Of a stretch of DNA of 64,000 nt, positions 1-11,500 are shown piece after piece (within the stretch, counting starts at the first letter, position 1; each line of letters opens with the position of its first letter). This stretch comes from an uncultured Jannaschia sp. (lineage in GTDB: Bacteria > Pseudomonadota > Alphaproteobacteria > Rhodobacterales > Rhodobacteraceae). The notes under the pieces were generated by a model. That model saw only the letters and a program-made list of their open reading frames with translations, was not told where the DNA came from and ran no database searches. The stretch is from positions 115,001-179,000 of the forward strand of contig NZ_CANNEZ010000001.1 in assembly GCF_947503795.1 (NCBI RefSeq), in the 5' to 3' direction. The translations under genes and the position numbers were made by a program.

Positions 1-1092
<1,092 letters not shown>

Positions 1093-1177
1093 ATCCAGTA
1101 GAAGCTTGGCTTCTGATTGGACTGAACAAGAGCATACACGCACAGCGTGCTTGACTTGGAATTCGATGTGTTTCCTC

Positions 1178-1296
1178 GGTTTGGTGATCATAGCGCAAGC
1201 AAAACACCCGGTCCCATCCCGAACCCGGCCGTTAAGTGCTGTAGCGCCGATGGTACTGCGTCTTAAGACGTGGGAGAGTAGGTCATCGCCAAACCT
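1178..1296 (+). rRNA. 5S ribosomal RNA
   Basis: The gene begins GGTTTGGTGATCATAGCG and ends GGTCATCGCCAAACC, so the two ends pair to form helix I. The internal CCCATCCCGAACCCGGCCGT and TGGGAGAGTAGGTC segments are the universal 5S loop sequences. It lies about 85 bases after the 23S end, as usual for an alphaproteobacterial rrn operon. The exact ends are estimated from the terminal helix. Confidence 0.95.
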
Positions 1297-1338
1297 AGGA
1301 AGCACATCGAATGTATCTCTCGAACGATGATGAATTGG

Positions 1339-1415
<77 letters not shown>

Positions 1416-1436
1416 TTTCCAAGATCCACGCCACAG

Positions 1437-1457
1437 GCCGCCTTCGGGCGGCTTTTT
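1437..1457 (+). terminator. rho-independent terminator of the rrn operon
   Basis: GCCGCC, a TTCG tetraloop and GGCGGC form a perfect 6-bp stem followed directly by TTTTT. It sits 22 bases after tRNA-fMet, so it closes the rRNA transcript. Confidence 0.9.
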
Positions 1458-1834
1458 CGCGTTTCGCCGATGTTCATGGCGCCAGAGCCGTGAGGAGGTG
1501 GTGTACGATCGGACCACTGCACTCCCGGTCGGTCACGTCAGGCCCCCTTCCAATGCATCGCAATCTGGCAATCCTGTCGCGGGAGGGGGCGACGAGGCCC
1601 TCTGTGCGGACGACGCTCGACCTCCAATCTCAATGACGCCGGGGCAGCGCGGGTGCGATTTGGCGTTTGCGGGCTAGGTCGCCCCGGATTTCTGTCTTAC
1701 GCTCACGTCAGACGATGCCGGATCCGGCGCTGTCGGTCCGTGAAGGCGGCGCTACGCCCACTCGGGCGCGACGTAGCGAAGGAACGGCCGGGGGGCTGCA
1801 GAATGCTCGGGGCATTGATGACGGGAGGTCGGGC
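1458..1834. other. intergenic region between the rrn operon and the glycerol operon
   Basis: About 375 bases without a gene I can support. An open frame continuous with glpS runs back to 1667, but it has no family similarity and no ribosome-binding site, so I treat it as non-coding. The promoter of the glp operon should lie here; I see no clear -35/-10 pair or palindromic operator. Confidence 0.6.
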
Positions 1835-2920
1835 ATGAGTTTGTCGCTGCAGGGCGTGACACAGCAGGTGGGTGCCCAGACGCATATCCACCCGACGGAT
1901 CTGACGCTTGAGAACGGTACGATGAACGTGCTGCTCGGGCCGACATCCTCGGGGAAAACGACGCTGATGCGGCTGATGGCCGGGCTCGACCAGCCGACCT
2001 CCGGGCGCGTCGTCTGGCAGGGTGAGGACGTCACGGGGATGCGGGTGCAGGATCGCAAGGTCGCGATGGTCTACCAGCAGTTCATCAACTACCCGTCGAT
2101 GACCGTGCGCGAGAACATCGCCTCTCCGATGAAGCTGATGGGAATCGACCGGGGCGAAATCGACCGACGGGTCGAGGAAACGGCCGAGATGATGAAGCTG
2201 ACCCCGATGCTGGAGCGCAAGCCGCTGGAGCTCTCGGGCGGTCAGCAGCAGCGCTGCGCCCTGGCGCGCGCGCTGGTGAAGAATGCGGGCCTCGTCCTGC
2301 TCGACGAGCCGCTCGCCAATCTCGACTACAAACTGCGCGAGGAGCTTCGCGCCGAGATCCCCCGCATCTTCGAGGCCTCGGGCGCGATCTTCGTCTACGC
2401 CACGACCGAGCCCGAAGAGGCGCTGCTCCTCGGGGGGCATTGCGCCACGCTCTGGGAGGGGCGGGTGACGCAATTCGGACCGACTGCCGAGGTCTACCGG
2501 CAGCCCGCTGACGCGACCACGGCGCGGGTCTTTTCGGACCCGCCGATGAACTTCCTGACGCTACAGAAGCGCGGCGACGCCATGACCTACGGCGCCGATG
2601 ACGCGCTGCCGCACGGCCATCTCGGGGGAGGGCTGCCCGACGGGACCTATCTTGCCGGGTTCCGACCCAACCATCTTTCGCTGGAGCCGGTCGAGGGCGC
2701 GATCCGATTCGAGACGACGCTGACGGTCACCGAGATCACCGGGTCCGAGACCTTCGTCCATCTCGACCATCACGGCGAGCGGTGGGTCGGCCTGATCCAC
2801 GGCATCCGCGACCTCGCGCCGGGGCAGGCGCTGGACGTCTATCTCCACCCGTCGCGGGTCTATCTCTTCGATGCAGACGGCGCGCTCGTCGTCGGCGCCA
2901 GCTATGCAGAGGCCGCCTGA
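1835..2920 (+). CDS. glpS: glycerol ABC transporter ATP-binding protein GlpS
   Basis: A 361-residue ATPase of the sugar/polyol (UgpC/MalK-like) class, predicted to energise glycerol uptake together with GlpT. The start is the ATG preceded by GGGAGGT. Walker A is GPTSSGKTT (35-43), the Q-loop Gln is about 81, the signature LSGGQ is at 133-137, Walker B LVLLDE at 153-158, and a C-terminal OB-like regulatory domain fills about 235-361. The switch (H-loop) histidine is replaced by Thr191 in YATTEP, where related proteins have VTHD. The six-gene order, including the small DUF2160 protein, matches the GlpSTPQUV transporter known from Rhizobium. Its stop overlaps the glpT start by one base. Confidence 0.88.
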   Translation: MSLSLQGVTQQVGAQTHIHPTDLTLENGTMNVLLGPTSSGKTTLMRLMAGLDQPTSGRVVWQGEDVTGMRVQDRKVAMVYQQFINYPSMTVRENIASPMKLMGIDRGEIDRRVEETAEMMKLTPMLERKPLELSGGQQQRCALARALVKNAGLVLLDEPLANLDYKLREELRAEIPRIFEASGAIFVYATTEPEEALLLGGHCATLWEGRVTQFGPTAEVYRQPADATTARVFSDPPMNFLTLQKRGDAMTYGADDALPHGHLGGGLPDGTYLAGFRPNHLSLEPVEGAIRFETTLTVTEITGSETFVHLDHHGERWVGLIHGIRDLAPGQALDVYLHPSRVYLFDADGALVVGASYAEAA

Positions 2921-4019
2921 TGGCCAAGATCACGCTCGACAATCTGGCGCATTCCTACATGGCGAACCCGAAGGGGCCCGACGATTTCGCCCTGAAGGAG
3001 CTGCACCACGACTGGACCGATGGCGAAGCCTACGCCCTTTTGGGGGCGTCTGGCTGCGGCAAGTCCACGCTCCTGAACATCATCTCCGGGCTTCTGCGCC
3101 CGAGCCATGGTCGCGTGCTCTTCGACGGGCAGGACGTCACCGATGCGCCCACCGCCGAGCGCAACATCGCGCAGGTGTTCCAGTTCCCGGTCGTCTACGA
3201 CACGATGACCGTCCGCGAGAACCTCGCGTTTCCGCTGAAGAACCGCGGCCTTCCGGCGGATGAGATCGCGCGCCGCGTCCAGAAGGTCGGCGCGATGATC
3301 GACATGGAGGATCAGCTCAACCGCAAGGCGCGAGGCCTGACGGCGGACGCCAAGCAGAAGATCAGCCTTGGGCGCGGCATGGTGCGCGAGGACGTGAACG
3401 CGCTCCTCTTCGACGAGCCGCTGACCGTGATCGACCCGCACATGAAATGGGAGCTTCGCACCCAGCTCAAGAAGCTGCACGACGATTTCGGTCACACGAT
3501 GATCTACGTGACGCACGACCAGACCGAGGCGCTGACCTTCGCCGACAAGGTCGTCGTGATGCATGACGGGCGCGTGGTGCAGATCGGCACCCCGCGCGAG
3601 CTGTTCGAGCGGCCGGCCCACACCTTCGTCGGGTATTTCATCGGCTCGCCGGGGATGAACCTGTTTGACGCAACACTGGACGGGCGCCTGGCGCGGATCG
3701 GCGCGACGGCGATCGACCTCGGGGCCGTCTATTCGGGCGAGGGGCGCATCCAGATCGGCGTGCGGCCCGAATTCATCCAGCTCCGGTCCGGTGGCGAAGG
3801 TCTGCCCGCCACCATCACCCGGATCGAGGATGTCGGGCGGCACAGGATCGTCCGGCTCGACGTGATGGGCCACGAGGTCAGCGCGATCGCGGGCGAGGGT
3901 GATCCCATTCCCGCCGATGTCGACCGCATCGGATTGGCGCCCGAGGGCATCAACGTCTACGCTGATGACTGGCGCCTCGCGCCGATCGGGTCGGATGACA
4001 CACAGGGGAGGGTTGCGTG

Positions 4020-4020
<1 letters not shown>
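2920..4020 (+). CDS. glpT: glycerol ABC transporter ATP-binding protein GlpT (degenerate signature motif)
   Basis: A 366-residue second ATPase of the glycerol importer. The ATG overlaps the glpS stop (TGATG), so translation is probably coupled. Walker A is GASGCGKST (42-50), Walker B ALLFDE (161-166), and the H-loop VTHD with His199 is intact. The ABC signature is not: LSGGQ is replaced by LTADA (140-144), in GLTADAKQKISLGRG. This complements GlpS, which keeps the signature but lacks the H-loop histidine, so the heterodimer should have one canonical and one degenerate ATP site. The C-terminal regulatory domain is present. It should not be confused with the unrelated MFS glycerol-3-phosphate antiporter that shares the symbol. 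Confidence 0.88.
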
Positions 4021-4891
<871 letters not shown>

Positions 4892-4895
<4 letters not shown>

Positions 4896-5785
4896 CCGAC
4901 AACACCGTCCAGGCCCCCGGCGCCGGCACCATCCCCGGCAATGTCGCCACCTCGCGGCCCAATGCCGCGACCCGAAGGCGCTTCCGCCCATCGGGCAGCG
5001 CGGTGGTCATGACGCTGTATCTGCTGTTCCTGCTGGTGCCGATCTACTGGCTCCTGAACATGAGCCTGAAGACCAATTCCGAGATTCTCGGGGCCTTCTC
5101 GCTCTGGCCGCGCGACCTGACGCTGGCGAACTACGCCAAGATCCTGAACGACCCGTCCTGGTACATGGGCTACGTCAATTCGCTGATCTACGTAGTGATG
5201 AACACGGTGATCTCGCTGACCGTCGCGCTGCCCGCGGCCTATGCCTTCTCGCGCTACAGCTTCATGGGCGACAAGCACCTGTTCTTCTGGCTCCTGACCA
5301 ATCGGATGGCCCCGCCCGCGGTCTTCGCGCTGCCGTTCTTCCAGCTCTATTCCTCGGTCGGGCTCTTCGACACGCATATCGCTGTCGCCCTTGCCCACTG
5401 CCTCTTCAACGTGCCGCTTGCGGTGTGGATCCTCGAAGGCTTCATGCGCGGTGTCCCCAAGGAAATCGACGAAACGGCCTATATCGACGGCTATTCCTTC
5501 GGCGGTTTCTTCGTGAAGATCTTCATGCCCCTGATCGCCTCCGGCATCGGCGTCGCAGCCTTCTTCTGCTTCATGTTCTCGTGGGTCGAACTGCTTTTGT
5601 CGCGCACGCTGACGACGGTGGATGCCAAGCCCATCGCGGCGATCATGACGCGGACGCAAGGGGCATCGGGCATCGACTGGGGCGTGCTCGCCGCGGCCGG
5701 CGTGCTGACGATCGTGCCCGGCGCGCTCGTGATCTATTTCGTGCGCAACTACATCGCCAAGGGCTTCGCCCTGGGGCGGGTGTGA
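4892..5785 (+). CDS. glpQ: glycerol ABC transporter permease GlpQ
   Basis: A 297-residue permease of the MalG/UgpE type. A hydrophilic N-terminal tail of about 40 residues precedes six membrane segments. The EAA loop is around KEIDETAYIDGYSFGGFF, near residue 195. It starts inside the end of glpP (ATGA overlap). The final residues KGFALGRV, after a last helix, are typical of MalG-like proteins. Its place between glpP and the DUF2160 gene identifies it as the second channel subunit of the glycerol importer. It is unrelated to the phosphodiesterase also called GlpQ. Confidence 0.87.
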
Positions 5786-5809
5786 TGATCGGTCCAGAGG
5801 AGATGCGTC

Positions 5810-6085
5810 ATGCTTGACTGGATGGCCTGGACCTGGCCCACGGCGGCGTTCTTCGGGGTGATCGCGCTCCTGCTCGTGACCTTCACGGTGCTCGCGATCC
5901 GCTATCCCGAGACGCCGCGCACCGGCATCCTCAGGATCGAGACGACGCGGGGCGACCGACTGTTCATCACGCTTCTGGGCTCGGCCTTCATCAACCTGAT
6001 CTGGCTCGCGCTGGGGATCGGTCCGCAATATTGGGCCCTCGTCCTCTGCCTCGCCTACGCCGCCGCCGTGTTCCGGTGGGTCTAG
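5810..6085 (+). CDS. glpU: DUF2160 small membrane protein of the glycerol transporter (GlpU)
   Basis: A 91-residue protein with two or three hydrophobic segments: about 10-30 (AAFFGVIALLLVTFTVLAI), 50-68 and 72-88. Between them is a short charged loop, YPETPRTGILRIETTRGD. It matches the DUF2160 family, found in glycerol-transporter operons between glpQ and glpV. Its biochemical role is not established; an accessory membrane subunit is the usual suggestion. It lies 24 bases after glpQ and starts with an ATG preceded by GGAGATG. Confidence 0.8.
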   Translation: MLDWMAWTWPTAAFFGVIALLLVTFTVLAIRYPETPRTGILRIETTRGDRLFITLLGSAFINLIWLALGIGPQYWALVLCLAYAAAVFRWV

Positions 6086-6101
6086 GCGATACCGAATTCG
6101 T

Positions 6102-6118
6102 GCCGCCTTCGGGCCGGC
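6102..6118 (+). promoter_or_regulatory. intercistronic hairpin upstream of glpV
   Basis: GCCGCC-TTCG-GG(C)CGGC can fold into a UUCG-capped stem with one bulged C, and no T-run follows. It lies between glpU and glpV. Such hairpins before binding-protein genes often protect or partly attenuate the message so that the periplasmic protein is made in excess; that role is inferred here. glpV itself has a good GGGAGGT ribosome-binding site about 8 bases before its ATG. Confidence 0.4.
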
Positions 6119-6161
6119 GCGGGTAACCAAGAAAACGTCCAAGACCAATGGGAGGTAAAGG

Positions 6162-7889
<1,728 letters not shown>

Positions 7890-7908
7890 TCCGTCACTGA
7901 GCGACACC

Positions 7909-7948
7909 GGGCCGGGCCGCATCCAAATGCGGCCCGGCCCTTCTTGTT
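7909..7948 (+). terminator. rho-independent terminator of the glp operon
   Basis: A perfect 14-bp stem: bases 7909-7922 pair with 7927-7940 around a CCAA loop, followed by TTCTTGTTT. It lies 19 bases after the glpV stop. Reading the other way it may also help end the convergent gntR transcript, although that side has no clear T-run. Confidence 0.9.
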
Positions 7949-7970
7949 TCGGGAAACGGTGTCGCGTCGG

Positions 7971-8642
7971 TCAGTCGTCAGATGTGACGACGTTGCGCAC
8001 GCGGTCCCAGGTGTTCGTCAGATGCCGCTCCATGGTCTCGGCCAGCCGCTCGCCGTCGCGCGCGCGCAGGGCCTCGGCCATCTCGGCATGCTCCTCGACC
8101 GCCGCCTGCCAGAAATCCTCTTGCCGGTTGCCGATGAAGCGGATGCGCTTCAGGCGGGCCTGCAGGCTTCTTTGGGTCTCGGCCAACGCCTCGTTGCCCG
8201 TGATCTCGGATAGCCGCGTATGGAATGCCTGGTTCAGCTTGTAATAGGGCAGGCGGTCGCGCGCTTCGTAGAGCGCCATCATCCGGTCGTGGATCTCGAG
8301 CAATTCGTCGATCTCGGCATCCGAGGCCCGCGCGCAGGCAAGACGGCCCGCAAAGGCCTCCAGATGGGCCTGCAATTCCAGCATCCCGCGCACCTCGTCG
8401 GCCGAGAGCTTCCGCACGACGCTGCCCCGTGACGGTCGGATCTCGATCAACCCTTCGGCGGCCAGCGTCCGCAGCGCTTCGCGGAATGGGGTGCGCGAAA
8501 TGCCCAGCTTCACGATCAGCACGGCCTCGTCGATCCGGTGCCCCGGCTCCAGGTGGCCTTCGATGATCAGGTCCCTGATCTGCTCGACGGCCTGATCGTG
8601 CAGGCTGCGTTTGGCGATGGTGCGGATCGGGGTCGAATGCAT
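7971..8642 (-). CDS. GntR-family (FCD/FadR subfamily) transcriptional regulator
   Basis: A 223-residue regulator. The N-terminal winged helix (about 10-75) contains SLHDQAVEQIRDLIIEGHL and the recognition helix SRTPFREALRTLAAEGL. The C-terminal FCD ligand-binding domain (about 85-215) carries the His/Asp/Asn positions typical of metal-binding FCD folds, for example HTRLSEITGN and EHAEMAEAL. The ATG giving MHSTPIRTIAKRSL is chosen as start; an in-frame ATG 12 codons upstream is possible. It is divergent from the PdxA-like/TRAP operon, with a perfect palindrome between them, so it most likely represses that operon and responds to its substrate or an intermediate. Confidence 0.88.
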   Translation of the reverse strand: MHSTPIRTIAKRSLHDQAVEQIRDLIIEGHLEPGHRIDEAVLIVKLGISRTPFREALRTLAAEGLIEIRPSRGSVVRKLSADEVRGMLELQAHLEAFAGRLACARASDAEIDELLEIHDRMMALYEARDRLPYYKLNQAFHTRLSEITGNEALAETQRSLQARLKRIRFIGNRQEDFWQAAVEEHAEMAEALRARDGERLAETMERHLTNTWDRVRNVVTSDD

Positions 8643-8718
8643 GTCGCGGGCGACTCGTCTGGTGGGCCTGACACGCACCTATCAGCCTTCCGCTTGTCAT
8701 TCGAGACCGCGTGTGTAT

Positions 8719-8730
8719 TTTGTATACAAA
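8719..8730. promoter_or_regulatory. palindromic operator, probable GntR/FCD binding site
   Basis: TTTGTATACAAA is a perfect 12-bp inverted repeat in the short divergent region, 12 bases before the pdxA-like start codon. It matches the TTGTATACAA-type sites known for FadR-subfamily GntR regulators. Its AT-rich core stands out from the surrounding GC-rich DNA. It is close enough to the start codon to block transcription. Confidence 0.75.
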
Positions 8731-8741
8731 CGGGAGGCGGG

Positions 8742-9842
8742 ATGACGGAGCAGCGGCGAATCGCAATGGCCCTCGGCGATGCCGGCGGCATCGGTCTCGA
8801 GCTGGCGGCCCGCGTTCTGGCCGACGCCTCGGCGGGTGCCGACATCACCGTCTTCGGCGATGCCCGCGCGCTGGCGCTCGGGGCTTCGCAGGCGGGTGTG
8901 ACGCTGGACGTGCCGTCCGTCACGCCGGGCGATGTGACTCGGCCGGGCAAGGGGACCGTGCTGGTCGATCTGCACAACTCCGATCCGGCCGACGCCTCCG
9001 TGGGCAAGGCCACGGGTGCGGCCGGGAATGCGGCGCTGGAGAATTTCCGGGCGGCCCTTCTGGCGGCGCGCGCGGGCCTCGCCGACGCCGTGGCCTTCAC
9101 CCCCTTCAACAAGGCCGCCATGCGGATGGCCAAGCCCGACCATGTCGACGAGATCGGGTTCATCGACGCGGTTCTCGACGCGCCGCGCTCGGGGCGGGAA
9201 TTCAACGTGCTCGACGAGGTATGGAACGCCCGCGTGACGTCCCATATCCCGCTGCGCGACGTCGCGGGCACCCTGAGCACGGACCGCATCTTCGACAGCT
9301 TGGCGCTGACGATCGAGGTCATGGAGGACGCGGGCTTCGACCGCCCGCGTATCGGCGTCGCCGCACTCAACCCCCATGCGGGCGACGGGCGCAATTTCGG
9401 GACCGAGGATGACGACATCATACTGCCCGCCGTCGCACGCGCACAGGCCCGACAGATGGCGGTCATCGGCCCCGTGCCGTCGGACACCGTCTTCGTGCGG
9501 GCGCTCAAGGGCGAGTTCGACGCCGTGCTGACCATGTTCCACGACCAGGGCCAGATCGCGATGAAGCTGATCGGGTTCGATCGCGGCGTGACGCTGATCG
9601 CGGGCTACGGCTTCCCGATCGTCACGCCCGCCCACGGCACCGCCTACGACATCGCGGGGCAGGGCATCGCGGATACGGGCGCGACGCTGGCGGCGCTGGC
9701 GCTGGGGCGCAAGCTTGCTGCGCGACGCCCGCCGAAGACCATGGATGACGCGGCGCGCGCGGAGTTGCGCGCGGCGCTGATGACCCGGCCGGACTGGTCG
9801 GCCGGGACGACCGGCCTCAGCGAGGCGGCTGCCGGGGGCTAG
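8742..9842 (+). CDS. PdxA-like dehydrogenase (4-phospho-hydroxy-acid dehydrogenase, PdxA2 group)
   Basis: A 366-residue member of the PdxA family, metal- and NAD-dependent oxidative decarboxylases. The probable metal ligands are kept: DHVDE, SHIPLRD and FHDQG. LNPHAG and the C-terminal AHGTAYDIAGQG stretch are also family marks. The N-terminal motif reads GDAGGIGLE rather than the GDPAGIGPE of the vitamin B6 enzyme. Its place beside a GntR regulator and a TRAP transporter points to catabolism of a four-carbon sugar acid (as in D-threonate/D-erythronate pathways, PdxA2) rather than pyridoxal phosphate synthesis. No DUF1537-type kinase accompanies it here. The start is the ATG after GGGAGGCGGG. 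Confidence 0.82.
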   Translation: MTEQRRIAMALGDAGGIGLELAARVLADASAGADITVFGDARALALGASQAGVTLDVPSVTPGDVTRPGKGTVLVDLHNSDPADASVGKATGAAGNAALENFRAALLAARAGLADAVAFTPFNKAAMRMAKPDHVDEIGFIDAVLDAPRSGREFNVLDEVWNARVTSHIPLRDVAGTLSTDRIFDSLALTIEVMEDAGFDRPRIGVAALNPHAGDGRNFGTEDDDIILPAVARAQARQMAVIGPVPSDTVFVRALKGEFDAVLTMFHDQGQIAMKLIGFDRGVTLIAGYGFPIVTPAHGTAYDIAGQGIADTGATLAALALGRKLAARRPPKTMDDAARAELRAALMTRPDWSAGTTGLSEAAAGG

Positions 9843-9890
9843 GACCGTCGGCGCGGGCCGACTGAACGAAGATCATTCTGGGAGGATGAC

Positions 9891-10871
9891 ATGAGAACGA
9901 TGAAGCTGGGCGCGCTGGTCGCGCTGACACTTGGGTGGGGCGGCACGGTCACCGCGCAGGAAGAGATCATTTTCGGTGTCTCGGCCACGCCGAACTCGCT
10001 GCAGGGCCAGTCGGCCTACGAATTCCAGCGTCGCGCAAACGAAAAGCTGGGCGATCTGGGCGAGGTCACGGTCTTCGACAGCTCGCAGCTCGGCAAGGAC
10101 AAGGACATGCTCCAGAAGATCCGGCTGGGCACGATGCACATCACGCTCCCGTCGTCGGTCATGCCCGAGATCGCGCCGGAATACGCGATCTTCGATCTGC
10201 CCTTCCTCGTGGCCGATCGCGACCATCTCGCGCGGATGGACGAGACGCTGTTCAGCGGCACGCTCGTGCCCGCCGCCGAGGCCAAGGGCTACCGCCCGCT
10301 TGCGGTGTGGGAGAACGGGTTCCGGCAGATCACCAACAACGAGCGCCCGGTCAACGTGCCCGCCGATCTCGACGGCCTGAAGATCCGTACGCCCAATTCG
10401 TCCTGGCGCGTCTCGATGTTCGAGGAGTGGGGCGCCAATCCGACCCCGATGTCCTTCTCGGAGGTGTTCGTCGCACTCCAGACCGGCGTCATCGACGGGC
10501 AGGAGAACCCGCTCACCAACATCGCGGGCGCGAAGTTCGAGGAGGTGCAGAAGTACCTCTCGATGACCGGCCATGTCTATTCGCCCGCCTATCCGACCGT
10601 GGGCGTCGAGACCTTCGAGAAGCTCGATCCGGCGATCCAGGAGATCCTCGCCGAGACGGCGCAGGAAGTGGCCGTCTGGGCCCGCGAGCAGGGCGCCGCT
10701 CAGGATGACGAGCTGCTGACCAAGTTGACCGATGCGGGCATGGAGGTGAATGTCGCCGACCGCGCGGCCTTCGTCGAAGCCTCGGGCCCCATCTACGAGA
10801 AGTTCGCGACCGAGGTCGAGAACGGGCAGGCCATGATCGACGAGGCGATGTCCCTCGCCAACGGCTCCTGA
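9891..10871 (+). CDS. TRAP transporter periplasmic substrate-binding protein (DctP family)
   Basis: A 326-residue DctP-type binding protein. The signal peptide is about residues 1-22, with cleavage near GGTVTAQ. Family marks are LGKDKDMLQKIRLGTMHI, WENGFRQITNNERPVNVPADLDGLKIRTP (in part) and the carboxylate-binding region around FVALQTGVIDGQENP, which contains the GxVDGxEN-like motif. It captures an organic acid in the periplasm and passes it to the DctQM pair that follows. A GGGAGGATG ribosome-binding site precedes the ATG. It is transcribed with the PdxA-like gene 48 bases upstream. Confidence 0.9.
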   Translation: MRTMKLGALVALTLGWGGTVTAQEEIIFGVSATPNSLQGQSAYEFQRRANEKLGDLGEVTVFDSSQLGKDKDMLQKIRLGTMHITLPSSVMPEIAPEYAIFDLPFLVADRDHLARMDETLFSGTLVPAAEAKGYRPLAVWENGFRQITNNERPVNVPADLDGLKIRTPNSSWRVSMFEEWGANPTPMSFSEVFVALQTGVIDGQENPLTNIAGAKFEEVQKYLSMTGHVYSPAYPTVGVETFEKLDPAIQEILAETAQEVAVWAREQGAAQDDELLTKLTDAGMEVNVADRAAFVEASGPIYEKFATEVENGQAMIDEAMSLANGS

Positions 10872-10889
10872 CCCCGACGCCATGACACG

Positions 10890-10919
10890 GGGCGGCGCGC
10901 CGATCCGGCCGCGCCGCCC
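10890..10919 (+). promoter_or_regulatory. strong intercistronic hairpin between dctP and dctQ
   Basis: GGGCGGCGCG (10890-10899) and CGCGCCGCCC (10910-10919) form a perfect 10-bp stem with a 10-base loop and no T-run. It lies between the binding-protein gene and the membrane genes, where binding proteins usually need higher expression, so mRNA stabilisation or partial attenuation is likely. Confidence 0.55.
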
Positions 10920-10945
10920 TCTCGTCCCGCACTGGATCGCATGAC

Positions 10946-11500
10946 ATGCGCAAGACGGCCATCCGCACGCTCGATCTCGGCCTTCAGGTCGCGACCCTCG
11001 CGATGATCGTCCTGTTGGCGGGCATCGTCCTGATGGGCGTGGCCTTCCGTTATTCGGGCGCGTCGCTGATCTGGTATGACGAAGTCTCCTCCGTCCTCCT
11101 GGCCTGGATCACCTTCACGGGCGCGGCGCTCGCGGTGCTGCGCAACGCGCATCTGGGGTTCAACGGGCTCCTCTTCGGGTTGCCGATGCCGTTTCGGATG
11201 ATCCTGTTCTGGGTGGTCGAGGCGCTCTTCGTCGTGACCTTCGCAATCGTCGTCTGGGGCGGCTGGGCGATCCTCGAATTCTTCGGCACCGAGACGATGA
11301 CGACCCTTCGCTTCGTGCCGCGCGTCGTGGTGCAGGGAGTCTTGCCCGTGGCGGCGGCGCTGATGATCCTTGGCCGCCTCCTGACCCTGCCCGAGCGGCG
11401 CGACGCGATCCGCGCGGGCCGCGACCCCGAAGCCGAGGAGATCTCGCACGAAATCGCGCGGGCCGAGGCCGAACTGGCGCGGGCGGGCCGTCGCCCGTGA
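10946..11500 (+). CDS. TRAP transporter small permease (DctQ family)
   Basis: A 184-residue inner-membrane protein with four predicted helices (about 14-34, 52-72, 88-110 and 128-148) and a charged C-terminal tail rich in Glu and Arg. The pattern SLIWYDEVSSVLLAWITFTGA is characteristic of DctQ. It forms the transporter with the DctM protein encoded next; the two genes overlap by four bases (GTGA). The ATG at 10946 follows GATCGCATGAC, a weak ribosome-binding region, so translation may depend on the operon context. Confidence 0.88.
   Translation: MRKTAIRTLDLGLQVATLAMIVLLAGIVLMGVAFRYSGASLIWYDEVSSVLLAWITFTGAALAVLRNAHLGFNGLLFGLPMPFRMILFWVVEALFVVTFAIVVWGGWAILEFFGTETMTTLRFVPRVVVQGVLPVAAALMILGRLLTLPERRDAIRAGRDPEAEEISHEIARAEAELARAGRRP

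Noticed and set aside
1667-1834. N-terminal extension of GlpS
   Set aside because: The in-frame extension has no similarity to ABC ATPases, and the ATG at 1835 has a proper ribosome-binding site.
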